In this document: positions 40,655 through 53,763 of the stretch, in pieces
Layout: each line of letters begins with the position of its first letter
Position numbering within the stretch: the stretch's first letter is position 1
DNA from: Symbiodinium natans
Taxonomy: Eukaryota > Sar > Dinophyceae > Suessiales > Symbiodiniaceae
Reading direction: 5' to 3'
NCBI GenBank assembly: GCA_905221605.1
Contig: CAJNDS010000280.1
Location: 595,892-659,891, forward strand
DNA: 64,000 bases
Translations under genes and position numbers: made by a program
The notes under the pieces: generated by a model
Databases searched by the model: none
What the model was told of the DNA's origin: nothing
What the model saw: only the letters and a program-made list of their open reading frames with translations

Positions 40655-43325
40655 CCTCAAAAACCCTACAAACGCTAGAAACCCTTAAAATCCCCCAAGA
40701 ACCCTATAAACCCTAGCAACCCTTTCAACCTAATATCCTTATAAACCCCACAATCCCTATAAACCCTATATACCCTTCACACCCACGAAACCCCTAAACC
40801 CTAAACCTTAGAAGCCCTTTAGACGCCAACCCTAAACCCTAAACCCTGAACCCTGAACCCTAAACCCTAAACCCTAAACCCTAAACCCTAAACCCTAAAC
40901 CCTAAACCCTAAACCCTAAACCCTAAACCCTAAACCCGAAACCCGAAACCCGAAACCCTAAACCCTAAAAACCCTAAACCCAAAACCCTAAACCCTAAAC
41001 CCTAAACCCCAAACCCTAAACCCTAACCCCAAACCCTAACCCCTAAACCCTAAACCCAGCCCAGAGAGGTCGGAAACCCACGCAGCAGCGAGTCGCGGGC
41101 TCCGCTGCTTGGAGCCGGAGGCGCACCGTTTCGCGCTCTGGGGCTTAGGGTTTAGGGTTTAGGGTTTAGGGTTTGGGGTTTAGGGTTTAGGGTTTAGGGT
41201 TTAGGGTTTAGGGTTTAGGGTTTGGGGTTTGGGGTTTTGGGGTTTGGGGTTTCGGGCTACAGCCCCACACAAAGCACCAAACCCCCAGCGCCCCTACAGC
41301 TGCCACTAAAGCCCAAACCGCAAACCCCAAAACCCTAAAAGCCCTAAATGGCCCTAAATCCCTCCCCCCCCCCTCAAAAACAAAAGATCGAAACCCCCAA
41401 AGTCCCTGAACTCTAAACCCTCGAACCATCCAAGCCCTAAACCCTAAACCCTAAACCCCTGCAAACCCAGAACCCCCAAAACCCCCAAAACCCCAAAACC
41501 CCCCAAACCCAGCCCCAAACCCTCAAACCCTTGAAGCCCCTAAACCCTTGAAGCCCCAAAACCCTTGAAGCCACAAAACCCTTGAAGCCGCAAAACCCTT
41601 GAAGCCCCTAAACCCTAAACCCTAAACCCTAAACCCTCAACCCTAAACCCTCAACCCTCAACCCTCAACCCTCCACCCTAAACCCTAAACCCTAAACCCT
41701 AAACCCGAAACCGGAAACCCTAAACCCTAAACCCTAAACCCTAAACCCTAAACCCTCAAATCTGAGCCCTGGGCTGCAGACCTGGCCCGAGCTCGGGCCC
41801 CTCCGTGCCGCCCTGCTTTGCCGGCGCACTGCTGGTGGTGCAGAGGCTAGGGTTCAGAGAGTTTAGGGCTTAGGGTTTAGGGTTTAGGGTTTGGGGTTTA
41901 GGGTTTAGGGTTTAGGGTGTTGGGTTCAGGGCTTAGGGATTCGGGTAAAGAATGTAAAGTTTAGGGTTTGGGTCTGAGAGACTTTGGCGGGTTTAGGGGA
42001 TGTAGGGGGATGTAGGGAATTTAGGGTTTTTAGGGTAAGGGATTTCCAGGGAGTTTAGGGTATTCTTGGGATTTTTATTTCCCCTGGGGGGGTTGTAGGG
42101 TTTCATAGAGTTTGGAGGCTTTCTAGGGTTCTAGCTCAGGTTTTTATCTCGCGGACTCGTGGGCGCCGGACGCCGGGTGTTTGAAATGTAGTAGGATTTG
42201 GGCGTAGGTAGGGTTTCTGGTTCTGAGGACTGTTCAGTCAGGAGGAGTGGAAAGCTGGCAAATCACCCACAGAGACGTGCCCTGCGGATAAGCATTTCAG
42301 CGCCTGAAGCTTGAGGAAACTGCCCGCCCAAACCCTAACCCCTAAAACCCTAGACCCTAGGGTTTAGGGTTTGGGGTTTAGCGTTTAGGGCCGTTTAGGG
42401 TTCAGGGTTCAGGGTTTAGGGCTTAAACTCTAAACAGGCAACGGATTTGGGGCTGAAGGAGTTGCCTCTACGGAATCCTGTTTCATCGGGAGCATGCGAT
42501 GTGTGCACAACACGCCAAATGGTGCTAAAGCCCCAAGTTGATAACAGGGTTTAGGGTTTAGGGTTTAGGGTTTAGGGTATAGGGTTTAGGGTTTAGGGTT
42601 TAGGGTTTAGGGTTTAGAGAACCTCTCAAACCCCTCATCCCATGCAGCCCCGAAGCCCCAAAACCTGCAGCCCTAAAGCCCCAAAACCCCTAAAGCCCCT
42701 ACAACCCCTAAAGCCCCTAAAATAAGCCATAAACCCCTAAACCCCAAACCCGAAGCTTCTAAGCCCTAAACCCCCAAACCCTAATGCCCTACAGCCCTTA
42801 AAATAAACGGTTGGAACCAGGGGCCCTTCGTGTGGTACCTTACCGCCCTTGTTTAACGGATTTACTGGGATCCGAAGTATGGACCCTTATTATGTACAGC
42901 TCCCCTACCAAAAACCCTCAAACCCGATGGCCCTAAAACCCCACAACGCCCTCAAACCCCATAACCCTAAACCCTAGCCCTAAACCCTAAACCCTAAACC
43001 CTAAACCCTAAACCCTAAACCCTGAACCCTGAACCCTAAACCCTAAACCCTAAACCCTAAACCCTAAGACCCCACAACCCCTAAAGCCCTGAAACCCGAT
43101 AAGCTCCAGACAAGGCCGATGCTCGGCTGGCTCTCTCCCTGGACCCCGGCTGTCTCCCCGCCCAGGCCCCATCGGGTTTAGGGTTTAGGGTTTGGGGTTT
43201 GGGGTTTAGGGTTTAGGGTTTAGGGTTTAGGGCTCAGGGTTTCGGGTTTAGGTCGTGGTGCAACGAGCAGGCTGCAGAGGGTTTGGGGGTTCAGGGTGAG
43301 ACCTATCAGGAGCTGGCCTGAAACC

Positions 43326-43470
43326 CTAAAAGTCCTGAGATTCTAAACCCTAAGCACTGTGAGGTAGGGTTTAAGGTTTAGGGTGCATGTCCTGAGATTC
43401 TAAACCCTAACTCTCGGTTGGGGTTTAAGGTTTAGGGTGTAAGTCCTGAGATTCTAAACCCTAAGCCCTT
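43326..43470 (+). repeat. Three tandem copies of a ~58-bp unit
   Basis: GTCCTGAGATTCTAAACCCT recurs three times, each copy followed by variants of TTAAGGTTTAGGGTG. It is a local higher-order duplication of heptamer DNA plus a unique segment. Confidence 0.75.
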
Positions 43471-44304
43471 TGGGTTAGGGTTGAGGGTGTAGGGTTTAGG
43501 GTTTAGGGTTTAGGGTTTAGGGTTTAGGGTTTAGGGGTCTAGGGTGTGCAGGATTTATGGAACCCTACTCGCTGCGACTCGTGAGTCTCATGAGGGTGTA
43601 GGGTTTAGGGTTTAGGGTTTAGGGTTTAGGGTTTAGGGTTTAGGGTTAGGGATTAAGCCTTTTTTCGCTGTTCCGGCGGTTGCTACTGTTACTGTCAGCT
43701 GAGACTTCGAACAAGAACCTCAAGTCAGGCAGTGGTCTGGGGCATCCGCTCGAGCTTGGGGGTGTTTAGGGTTCAGGATGTAGAGATTGTTTTGGGTTTT
43801 GGGTTTCAGGGTTCAAGATACGGGCTCTTTGGGTTTAGGGGATCATGGGCTGGGGGCTTGGGGTTCAGAATTTGAGGTTTCCCTAATCCCTAAACCCTAA
43901 ACCCTAAACCCTAAACCCTAAACCCTAAACCCTAAACCCTAAACCCCAAACCCTAAACCCTAAACCCTAAACCCTAAACCCTCAACCCTCAACCCTCAAC
44001 CCTAAACCGTTTCAGTGGTGTCTTGGCGGCAACGAGCACTTGAACTGTCACGATTCAGTTCAGGAAGCCTCGAGCCCTTAAACCACCCTGTCGGTTTAGG
44101 GTTTAGGGTTTAGGGCTTAGGGTTTAGGGTTTAGGGTTTAGGGTTTAGGGTTTAGGGTTTAGGGTTTAGGGTTTAAGGTTTTGTTGACAGGGTCTTGGTT
44201 GTTCTGACCCCTTTTTGTAGCCTAGCGTTTCGGAGTGGCACAGGGTACTCTAGTAAGCCTAGAGCCGAAGTGCTTTGCTGAAAGCCACGTCTGCCTTGAA
44301 ATTA

Positions 44305-44425
44305 TAGGGTTCTTAAGGGAGGGGGGGTTCCAGGGAAAATGCAACCCAAGGTTCCCTAGTACTCCCACTACTCCCTAAGGCTCCCTAAGCTTCCTTAAGG
44401 TGCCCCAGGTACCTACCCCCGGTCC
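44305..44425 (+). repeat. Dispersed repeat, copy A (partner at 59420)
   Basis: Blocks ATAGGGTTCTTAAGGGAG, AACCCAAGGTTCCCTAGTAC, ACTACTCCCTAAGG and AGGTACCTACCCCC occur in the same order at 59420-59570. The copy there has an extra CCCTAGGCTTCCCT-type segment. Confidence 0.75.
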
Positions 44426-47400
44426 ACCTAGGACGCGGGTTGAAACTCGAAAATCCATGCTCATCCTCCGCCAAGCCTTGTACTGCAACATTCAACCCTA
44501 AGCCCCCTAACCACTACACTCTGAACCCTCCAGAATTCTGAACCTGGAGCCATGCGCCTGACAGGAGCTTCTTCGAACGCTGCGCAGCGGATGAAGCGAA
44601 ACGTTTCCGAATTCTGCTCTTGTTAGGGTTCGGGGTTTAGTTTTCTGAGTAGGAAACTAGGAAATCAGGTCCCACTTCTATTCCCTTGGTCCCTTGACGC
44701 GCTGGTTTTTTCAGGATATGTAAGGTTGCATCATTGGGCCATAGGGCTGCCTACAGGGCCCCTACACAAGCCTCAAACCCTCCCTAAACCCCAACAGATC
44801 CTCGAATCCTCCGCCCGGCAACCCTAGTCATCTGCACTTCCGAGTAATTTCAGCTGCAAGATGGGCGGTGAGGGTTGAGGGATGAGGGTTGAGGTTTAAG
44901 GGTTTACAGGATTTACGGTTTAAAGGCTTCAGGGTTTGGGGGAACCCAGTTCTGCTGCTGTAGGGGCTTTGTAGTCCAGGGTTTGGGGCTTCACTCAGCG
45001 TCTCATAGAAGGGTCGGCCTGCCAAGTCTAGAAACTGAGCCCTAAACCCTGAGACACGTGCTTGGCACGGTTCAGGGGAAGCCTCAGCCCTAAACCTCAA
45101 AGCATCAAGTTCCTAAATCCTGAACCCAAAACTCATGAACTCCTAAACCCTGAATCCCAGACCTTCGAACACCCTAAACCCTAAACCCTAAACCATACCC
45201 CCTCCTCATACAGTCTGCCCGCCCTTGGCTCGGCGCAGCGTTGGCATCCTAAACCCTAAACTTCCCCAAGCCCTAAACCCTAAACCCTAAACCCTAAACC
45301 CCAAACCCTAAACCCCAAACCCTAAACCCCAAACCCCAAACCCTAAACCCTAAACCCTAAACAATGTACCGAAGTGCAAGGCCTCAAAACCCTAAACCCC
45401 TAAACTCCTAAACTTCTAAGAGCTCCTGTTTAAGCCCAAGCCCCTGATTCTATCACCTCAACATTAAGAGCCAGCCCTAAACCCTAAACCCTAAACCCTA
45501 AACCCTAAACCCTAAACCCTAAACCCTAAACCCTAAACCCTAAACCCTAAACCCTAAACCCTAAACCCTAAACCCTAAACCCAAAACCCAACTACAGTCA
45601 AAGCCTGAAAGCTTAGAGTCCAAAACTTCCCAAGGTACCCCCGGACGAGACGTCTTCAAAGCACAAAGGTTCAGGTTTTAGGGTTTAGGGTTCAGGGTTC
45701 AGGGTTTAGGGTTTAGGGTTTAGGGTTTAGGGCGTTGCAGAGCATCAGGACAGGCCCAAGTAGCCCTACAAGCAACGTAGTCCCTGCCCACGCCGGGCGC
45801 CGATGCCTGCACCAGCGGATGCGCCGGAGCGCCCCCACCCTTGCGCAGGCGTTTAGGGTTTAGGGTTTAGGGTTTAGGGTTTAGGGTTTAGGGTTTAGGG
45901 TTTAGGGTTTAGGGTTTCTGGTTTCTGGTTTTGGGTTTTGGGTTTTGGGTTTAGGTTTAACTGCAGGCCCTACACCCGAAGGCTTTCAAGCCCCGAAGCC
46001 CTCAGTCCTAAGCCTCGAAGCCCCTAAAGTCCAAAATGCAGCCCCAAACCCTCAAACCCTTGAAGCCTCTAAACCCTAAAGCCCTAAACCCCTCAACCCC
46101 TCAAGCCCTCAACCCCTAAACCCCTAAACCCCCCAAACCCCTAAACCCCTAGACCCCTAAACCCCTGAACCCCTAAGCCCCTCAGCTATGTCTTGAGGGC
46201 GGGTCGTGGAACTGCCGAGTGTGCTGAGGCATTCGGAATGAAGCAGGTGAGAATACTGCCTAAACCGGGTCCCTCACCTCGGGACCACATGAGTCCCCAA
46301 AATGGGGGGCCACACGGTATCAGTAGATGCGCCCCTGAGCGATGATATGCCAGTTTCAAGACCCCAAACATCTAAGCCCGCAACCTTCAACCCTGAACTT
46401 AAGCGGGACCCGAACGCCTCCATGCCCTAAACCCCAACCAAACGCCGTGTAAGCCCGAACCCTCCACCCTTCACCCTAGCCTCTATCCCCAAACTCCAAA
46501 CCCCAAACCCCAACACCCCCAACCCCAATCCCCCAAACCCCCCAAACCCCCCAAACCCCCGAACCCCCGAACCCCCAAACCCCCAAACCCCCCGAACCCC
46601 CAAACCCCCAAACGCCCAAACCCCAAACCCTAAACCCTACACCCTAATTCTCCCGCAAGACGGCAATTTGCTGCTGTGGGGTTCACTAGGACCCAGGGAA
46701 GGCTAAGCCCTCTGGAACTGAAAGGGCACCTTTTTGATTCCCGGTCTAGTTTAGTTCAGAAGCTTAGAGTGTGAGTATTGGGTAGGTACCTAAACCCTAA
46801 ACCTTAAACCCTAAACCCTAAGCCCTAAACCCTAAGCCCTAAACCCTAAACCCTAAACCCTAAACCCTAAACCCTAAACCCAGAACAATCAGCTGAACTT
46901 ATCTGCGCTTCGATTGCCCCCAGGCTGCAGCATGGAGTCGCACGAGGCCAGTTGGGGTCTTCGTTCGGGTTTAGGGTTTAGGGTTTAGGGTTTAGGGTTT
47001 AGGGTTTAGGGTTTAGGGTTTAGGGGTTAGGGTTTAGGGTTTAGGGTTTAGGGTTTAGGGTTCAGGGTTTAGGGTTTAGGGTTTGGCGTTTGGGGTTTGG
47101 GGTTTGGGGTGCAGGGTGTAGGGTGTAGGGTTTAGGGGGGGGTTTAGGGGTTTAGGGGTTTAGGGGGTTTAGGGGTTTAGGGGTTTTAGGGGTTTAGGGG
47201 TTTAGGGGTTTAGGGTTAAGGACGGTAGAGATTTAGGGAGCAGTTTAGGGGTACAGGGGTTTAGAGATCACGGCTCAGGGCGCCAAAAGCTCAATCCACC
47301 TCAGTTCACCCAAGAAGGTTTGTGCTCTCAACCTAGATCCGAGACCCTAAACCCTAAACCCTAAAACCCTAAACCCTAAACCCTAAACCCTAAACCCTAA

Positions 47401-48540
47401 ACCCTAAACCCTAAACCCTAAACCCTAAACCCTAAACCCTAAACCCTAAACCCTAAACCCTAAATGTGCACTAAACCTTAAACCCTAAACCCTAGACCTT
47501 AAACCCGAAACCCGAACCCTGGCAACCAAATGCCCGGCTTCAATGGCTTCTCAATGGGTGGAAGATAGTCGGCAACGCGGCGACTGTGCGGCTTATAGTT
47601 TAGGGCGTTTCGGGTATTTGAATACACGATTTAGGGTTAAGGCTTGTAGGGTATGTGGGTTTAGGGCCAAGGTCTAAGGTTGAGGTCAAAGCCCTAAACC
47701 CTAGACCCTAACCCAAAACCCAAAACCCTAAACCATAACACCGTCATGAAGCCGGGGTATTCCTTAAGCGTGGTAGTTGGGGGAACCTGCCCACAAGGCA
47801 CGAGACTTACGAAGGGCCCGGCGCATACCTGCGCGACGCTGTTACGAAGGCTTGGGGTTTAGGGTTTAGGGTTTAGGGTTTAGGGTTTAGGGTTTAGGGT
47901 TTAGGGTTTAGGGTTTAGGGTTTAGGGTTTAGGGTTTGGGGTTTCGGGGAGTGAAGGTTGCGTGATACAGTCTGTTGCAACCGTATCTTTGGACTTCTGC
48001 CTCCTGGTGCCTTATGGGCTGTCGGCCCCCTAACCCTCAGCCCCAAAACCCCGAAACCCCACGCAGACGCCACGAGCCACGAGCCCAATCTCACTGAACG
48101 TTCCAAGCCCCAAGCGTTCAAAACCGCACGGCCTCGACTCATCCGATTACCAAGGGCTTGGGGTTTTGGGGGCGTTTCGAGTAGAGGTTCCCCCCGGAAC
48201 CCAGGAGACAAGGATGGCGCCCTCTTGTGGTTAGCAATGGAAAAGGGAATGAGGGGTACCAAAGGATATCTTAACCTACTAACAATTTCTTCGGCCATGT
48301 AATCTCACTTCCACCCAACATGTAAAGCACAGTTTCAGGTGGAGGGTTTGAGGGCTCAGTCTTAATTAATGGGTTCAGAAGCCCTTAGGGCTTAAACAAG
48401 TGACTGGCGATTTGGGGTTGGGTTACCTAGGGTGGTTCCGAAAAGCCTCCGCATGTTTTTTTTGGCTTGCTGCTTCGGGATCATGTTCAGTCTCCTTGCT
48501 TCTTATGTCAGAAACACAGTTCATGAACTGCTTTTGAAAG

Positions 48541-48667
48541 GTATAACAGCAACTCGGTCGTCTCCCGCGAAGCTCTAGCCCTGGAGGCGTGTCGCCCCGG
48601 GAGAGATGGCAGGGTCGACGCCCGGGCGGTGGCGGCCGCGGCGGAGAAGTATCTCGCGGCCTCTTGA
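48541..48667 (+). CDS. Exon-like island, probable terminal exon
   Basis: After CTTTTGAAAG|G the frame reads YNSNSVVSREALALEACRPG and ends ARAVAAAAEKYLAAS with TGA at 48665-48667. GC-rich, Ala/Arg-rich and protein-like. The minus strand is also open over the island, so the strand is not fully settled. Confidence 0.35.
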
Positions 48668-48699
48668 CGGAAAGTTTGTTGCTTGCTAAGGCAAGTCAA

Positions 48700-49110
48700 A
48701 CCGGTGTGAGGTATATATAAGCATAATATGACTATGAGCCTTCATCTAAATAAGTAAGTAATCAGTCAAGGCGTAGATTAAGAATTAGAAGATGAGTATG
48801 TCAATATCTAATTAGCCTCAAAGTAAACACATCCGTATATTCCCATGTGAATACTTCAACGAGTAAATAGGTAAGCAAGTAGTTCATTAACTAGTAAACA
48901 AGCAAAAAGTAAGTGTGTAAATACCTACATGAACTTGAAGAAACCAACACACCAACACACTAACACACACACACACAAACACACCCACTTGCAATGAGAC
49001 TTACACTTGCACTTGCACTTACACTTACACTGACACTGACACTTACACTTCATCTTCATATATATATGTATATATATACATATATATATATATATATTTG
49101 TATGTTTATA
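48700..49110. repeat. AT-rich unique DNA and ACACTTAC/TATATA microsatellites
   Basis: 48700-48920 is heptamer-free with AAGTAAGTA-type sequence. 48945-49050 holds CAACACAC and ACTTACACT repeats, then a TA run to 49095. No gene seen. Confidence 0.6.
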
Positions 49111-49297
49111 CTTATATCGAAACTTAAACAGCTTTTTGGGGGGCCAGCTCAGGCTTGATAGCGGCGGTTCAGCGTCCAACCAAGGTGAAAGTTTAGGGTT
49201 TAGGGTTCAGGGTTTGAAAGTGCTGTGGCCAAGGACTTAAGCAGCTTTTGTGTTGTGTAGGGTTTAGGCTTAGCTTAAATCCTACACCCTGAACCCC

Positions 49298-49376
49298 TGG
49301 ATTTCGGACGAAGCTCTGGATGAGGCCGGGGACGCGGTGGGCGTCGGATACCGGGTGCGGCACCCCAGAAGGGAGG
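49298..49376 (+). CDS. Exon-like island
   Basis: The frame reads WISDEALDEAGDAVGVGYRV and RHPRRE, then meets a possible GT donor (GAG|GTTCAG). Its acidic-then-basic composition looks coding. No domain is recognised. Confidence 0.33.
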
Positions 49377-49839
49377 TTCAGGGTGTACGTAGAGCATCGA
49401 CACCGAAACCCTACGCTCCCCGAGCTTAGGGTTTAGGGTTTGGGGTTTAGGGTTTAGGGTTTAGGGTTTGGGGTTTAGGGTTTAGGGTTTAGGGGTTTCA
49501 TGCTGTAGGGCTTAGGGTCCGAAGCCCCAAACCGTAAACTTGGCCTTTAGCAGCCACAAGCCCCTAGCCCTGTCCAGACCTGGGAACCCAGACGCAAATG
49601 CCTAACCCTGATTAGGGTTTAAGGTTCAGGGTTTAGGGATTCGGGTTTAGGGTTCAGGGTTCAGGGTGTAGGAGGGCATGAGTATGGACTTCGAGAAACA
49701 GCAGCCGCACGAGAGCCCCTTCCTCATCATGCGAAGTCTATCTTATTCTACTCCCTTTGAAGCCAGATTGCTGTAGCAAGCGGGAGAGGGGTTTCGGGTT
49801 TAGGGTTTAGGGTTTAGGGTTTAGGGTTTAGGGGTCTTT

Positions 49840-50145
49840 CGGGCCATTCGAGATGTTCTGCAGCGGTGGCTTCCCTGCATCGTCGTCCCCAACATCATCC
49901 TCACTGAGCCGCTAAGCCACACAGCCTTGCACCCTAAACCCTGACCCCTGAGCCCGGAACCCTAAACCCTAAACCCGAAACCCTAAACCCTAAACCCTAA
50001 ACCTTAAACCCCAAACCCCAAACCCTAAACCCTAAACCCTAAACCCTAAACCCTAAAGTCCTCAACTTCCTGAGCGTCCTCCAGGTCTTCATCCTCAATC
50101 GCTTGGCGCACGCTGGCGGTCTCCGGGGCGGCTGCCTGACCGCAA
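49840..50145. other. Two exon-like islands of uncertain strand
   Basis: The 49840-49918 and 50058-50146 islands are open on both strands. Plus readings are IRDVLQRWLPCIVVPNIILT and VLNFLSVLQVFILNRLAHAG. Minus readings are DDVGDDDAGKPPLQN and GQAAAPETASVRQAIEDEDL. All look protein-like, so I do not choose a strand. Confidence 0.3.
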
Positions 50146-51246
50146 AGTTCAGGGTTTAGGGTTTAGGGTTTAGGGTTTGGGGTTTAGGGTTTTTTGGGTT
50201 CAGGGTTTAGGGTTTAGGGTTTAGGGTTTAGGGGGTTACGAATCGGGCTGGGTCCTTAAGCAGCCTTCGTGCAGAGAGAGGAGTCCAAGCATGACTTCTC
50301 TTCAGTTTACATGGAGCACGGGTCCGTCATGAACCGTCATATACCCGTCCCTTTGCAGCATTGGGCCTTTAAGAGGCTGCGTAGCATATCATCTTTCTTT
50401 GATACCTAGGGCAACAGAGGTATTCAGACCCTCAAAGACCCAAATTCGCAAACTCCCAAACGCTCAAACCTCAAAAGCCTAAGCCCTAATTCACAGCCCA
50501 GACTTCTGGCGGCGTGCCGGTGTCTCCCTTGCGCCGGCGGTTGCCGAGCGCCTCGGTTAGGCTAGGGTATGGGGCCAGTGCCACGCCAGCCCTGAGATAT
50601 AAGGCCTACAAGCCATATGCTCTAAGCCAAAAGATATAAGCCCTAAGATAGAAGCCTGAAGAAACAAGCTTTAAGCTAGAAGCCTTAAGCAAAACGTGGT
50701 TGAGGGTTTAGGCTTTAGGGTTTAGGGTTGAGGGAGTTTGCGGTTTTGATTGTTCTGACCCGAAACTGCCCGAAACCCTGAACTCCAAGCCCACCCTTAA
50801 ACCGAAGTCGTCAAAAGATGCTCCGGCACCGGGGCTTTGGGGTTGTAGGAGCTACTCCGATACACCCCTACAAGGCCTATAGGCCCTACCAGCAAGCCCC
50901 TTTCAATAAACCCTGTAAGACCTACAAGTCCTCGAAAGCCTGAACCTAACCTATAAACCCTGTCTGTGGGCCCAACCTACACAAACCCTGTACAACCCCA
51001 GGATAACCCCACAAACCCTATAATAACCCTACAAAACCCTATATTAACCCGTTTGCCCTGCAAACCCTAAAAACCCTGTAACCCTGTAAGCCCTACAAGC
51101 CCTAAAACCCCCATAAACCCCGAAACCCTAAATGCTCATGCTCAACCCTAAACCCAAGACCCTAGACCCTAGACCCTAGACCCTAGACCCTAGACCCTAA
51201 ACCCTAAACCCTAAACCCTAAACCCTAAACCCTAACGCCCTTAGGA

Positions 51247-51339
51247 TGCCCGGGGATCTCCTGGGCCTCGCGGCCAACGCCTTCACCGTGGCCGGCGAGA
51301 CGCCCCGGCCGCTGGCGGAGGCCTTGGGGCCTTAGTCGC
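51247..51339 (+). CDS. Exon-like island with MPGDLLGLAANAF
   Basis: The ATG frame reads MPGDLLGLAANAFTVAGETP and closes with TAG after about 30 codons. The D-L-x-G-L-A-x-N-A-F segment resembles motif X of C5 methyltransferases, so it could be a fragment of such a gene; this is weak. Confidence 0.28.
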
Positions 51340-51414
51340 GATGTGGGGTTTAGGGTTTAGGGTTTAGGGTTTAGGGTTTAGGGTTTAGGGTTTAGGGTTT
51401 AGGACTTAGTGGTG

Positions 51415-51895
51415 GTTTAGGGCTTAGGGCTTAGGTTTTCTGGCTTAGGGCTTAGGCCTTAGGGCTTAGGGCTTAGCTTAGGCCTTAGGGCCTTAGTTAG
51501 GGCTTAGGCCTTAGGCCTTAGGCCTTAGGCCTTAGGCCTTAGGCCTGAGGCCTTAGCCTTAGGCCTTAGGCCTTAGGCCTTAGGCCTTAGGCCTTAGGCC
51601 TTAGGCCTGGGCCTTGGGCCTTGGGCCTTGGGCCTTGGGCCTTAGGCCTTAGGCCTTAGGCCTTAGGCCTTAGGCCTTACACCTTAGGCCTTAGGCCTTA
51701 AACCTTAGGCCTTAGGCCTTAGGCCTTAGGCCTTAGGCCTTAGGCCTTAGGCCTTAGGCCTTAGGCCTTAGGCCTTAGGCCTTAGGCCTTAGGCCTTCGG
51801 CTTAGGGCTTAGGGCTGCGGGCTTTGGGCTTAGGGCTTAGGGCTTAGGGCTTAGGGCTTAGGGCTTAGGGCTTAGGGCTTAGGGCTTATGGCTTA
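51415..51895 (+). repeat. TTAGGCC heptamer array flanked by TTAGGGC
   Basis: About fifty heptamers, mostly CCTTAGG, with TTGGGCC variants in the middle and GGGCTTA units at both edges. It is the only large array of this heptamer outside the giant element. Confidence 0.9.
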
Positions 51896-52660
51896 AAGAG
51901 TTTTTGGGTTTCTTCAGGGCTTTCGGGCTCTAGGGGGCTCTAGTGCGCTCGGGGCCTTAGGGTTCTGGTCTGGATTTTATGGGTTCGCGTTGAGGGTTTA
52001 GGGTCTAGGGTTTCGGGTTTAGGGTTTAGGGTTGAGGGGATTCAAAGTTTGGGCTGTAGGGAGTCGTTCAAGACTTTCCGGCCAGGGCTGGAAAGTCAGG
52101 GTGATCAGAATTTGGGGCACAAGTTGATACTTTCCTGCCTTGACCCCCAACCCCAAAAACCGGACCCTAAACGGTTTGGGGCTTTCGGATTTCAGGATTA
52201 GGGGAGGCAGCGTCCCCGAAAGCATGCGCCCCCCCCCCCCCTAAACGCCCAACGTTGAATTCTCAGCCCTAAGCCCTATAGCCGAAACCCGAAACCCTAA
52301 ACCCTAAACCCCAAACCCCTAGACCCTGAACCCTGCACCGACAGAAGCCCTTTTGGTCTCCGTCAGGGTGCAGGGCTTGCGGCATCCCCAAAAAAACCAA
52401 ACCCAAAACCCTGTGTGGGGTTTAGGGTGTCGGGTTTGGGCTTTAAAGCTGCGCTTGAGCAAGCCTCGAGCTCGAAAACCAGGGCTGTCTACCACATATT
52501 TGCGGTTGAGCATCGATGTAGCCTGAGGCCACCCCCCAAGGCCCGCACCTCAAACCCACAGCCCCCCACCCGCCTCCTCCCCTTCCCCCGCCAACCCGAA
52601 GCCCGAATCCCGAAACCCGAAACTCGAACCCCGAAACCCTAAACCCTAAACCCTAAGCCC

Positions 52661-52741
52661 CTTGAGGCAATCTCGCGGCGGGTTTTGGCCGAAGCCGACC
52701 TGGCAGATGTGCCGGTGGGGCAGCATGGTTGGGGGCGGGGT
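52661..52741 (+). CDS. Exon-like island
   Basis: The frame LEAISRRVLAEADLADVPVG follows directly on a CCCTAAA array. It has a helical, protein-like composition. No family recognised. Confidence 0.3.
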
Positions 52742-53763
52742 GTCGGGTGTAGGGGCATCAGTAAACCCTATAAACCCTAAACCCTAAACCCAAAACCCTA
52801 AACCCTAAATCAGCCAAAGCACAAGTCGTGCAATGGGACACCCGGCTGGGTAAAATCGCGGGTTTCCCGGCGCCTCCTTGGCTACCGTAGAAGAGCAGCC
52901 GGACTTTCGAAATTTGCATGTAAAACCAACAAAGCGCCAGGGTCATCGGACTCTCTCTGTTGCCGTGTAACCATCATCCTAAACCCTAAACCCTGCAGTA
53001 AACTCGCGGGCAGAGGAGGGGAGGTGGGGCAATCGAAAATGCATTGAAAAAGAGCGGAAACCCTGCAGAGATCAAGAAGATAACATAGGCTTAGGGTTCA
53101 GGGGCTTCGATTCACATAGCCCTTGTTTTTTCCAGAATAACGCAAGATGTTTGTACATTGAACAGGATGCATCCTGTCCTCAGTAGGTGAAGTTTGGGTA
53201 GCTACGTAGGTGCGCTGAAAGAAACGAGTCCTGAGCCTCAATAAGCTCCAAATCATGGTGCCTGAGCCATGAGCGTTTTGGCCCGGAAGCATTGGGTGCT
53301 TCAATGCCGAGACTCAGGGTTGAGATTGAGGGAGGTTTTGGGTTTACGGTTTTGGGCTGACGGGTCCTAAAGACAAAGTCGCACGCTCGGAAGGTTGTCG
53401 TGGGCATGCCTACAATGAGAGTTCTGGCCTACCCCAAGTCGAAATGCTGACCCCGAAATCCGAAAGTACCTATATCTAATACCTCTACCTATACTTATCT
53501 TCACACAGTGCCTATACCGCCTCTATTCCTAGATAATGTGCATTATATTCTCTACCTACCTACATACATATCCTCCTGTCAGGTCAACAGCCTGGCTCTT
53601 CTCTTCCACTCCTCGCACGCCCCGCAGCCCAGTGGGGGGGAGGGGGGCCGACGGAGGAAAGCACCAGCCTGGATTGAGATTGCTGTGAAGACAGGCCTTC
53701 GGTTGCTTAAACGGTTTGCACCGTTGAAATCGACGAGCTTTAGCCCAACACAGCCTGTTGAAG

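Larger units (their letters stand above)
40655..51350. repeat. Right flank: interstitial telomere-type mosaic
   Basis: CCCTAAA and TTTAGGG arrays alternate with unique islands as in the left flank. Long pure arrays lie at about 40860-40930, 45477-45585, 47341-47464 and 47855-47937. Short unique islands near 41085, 41770, 42230-42330, 42820-42900, 44560, 45780, 46180-46380 and 47940-48300 show nothing I can name. Confidence 0.9.
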
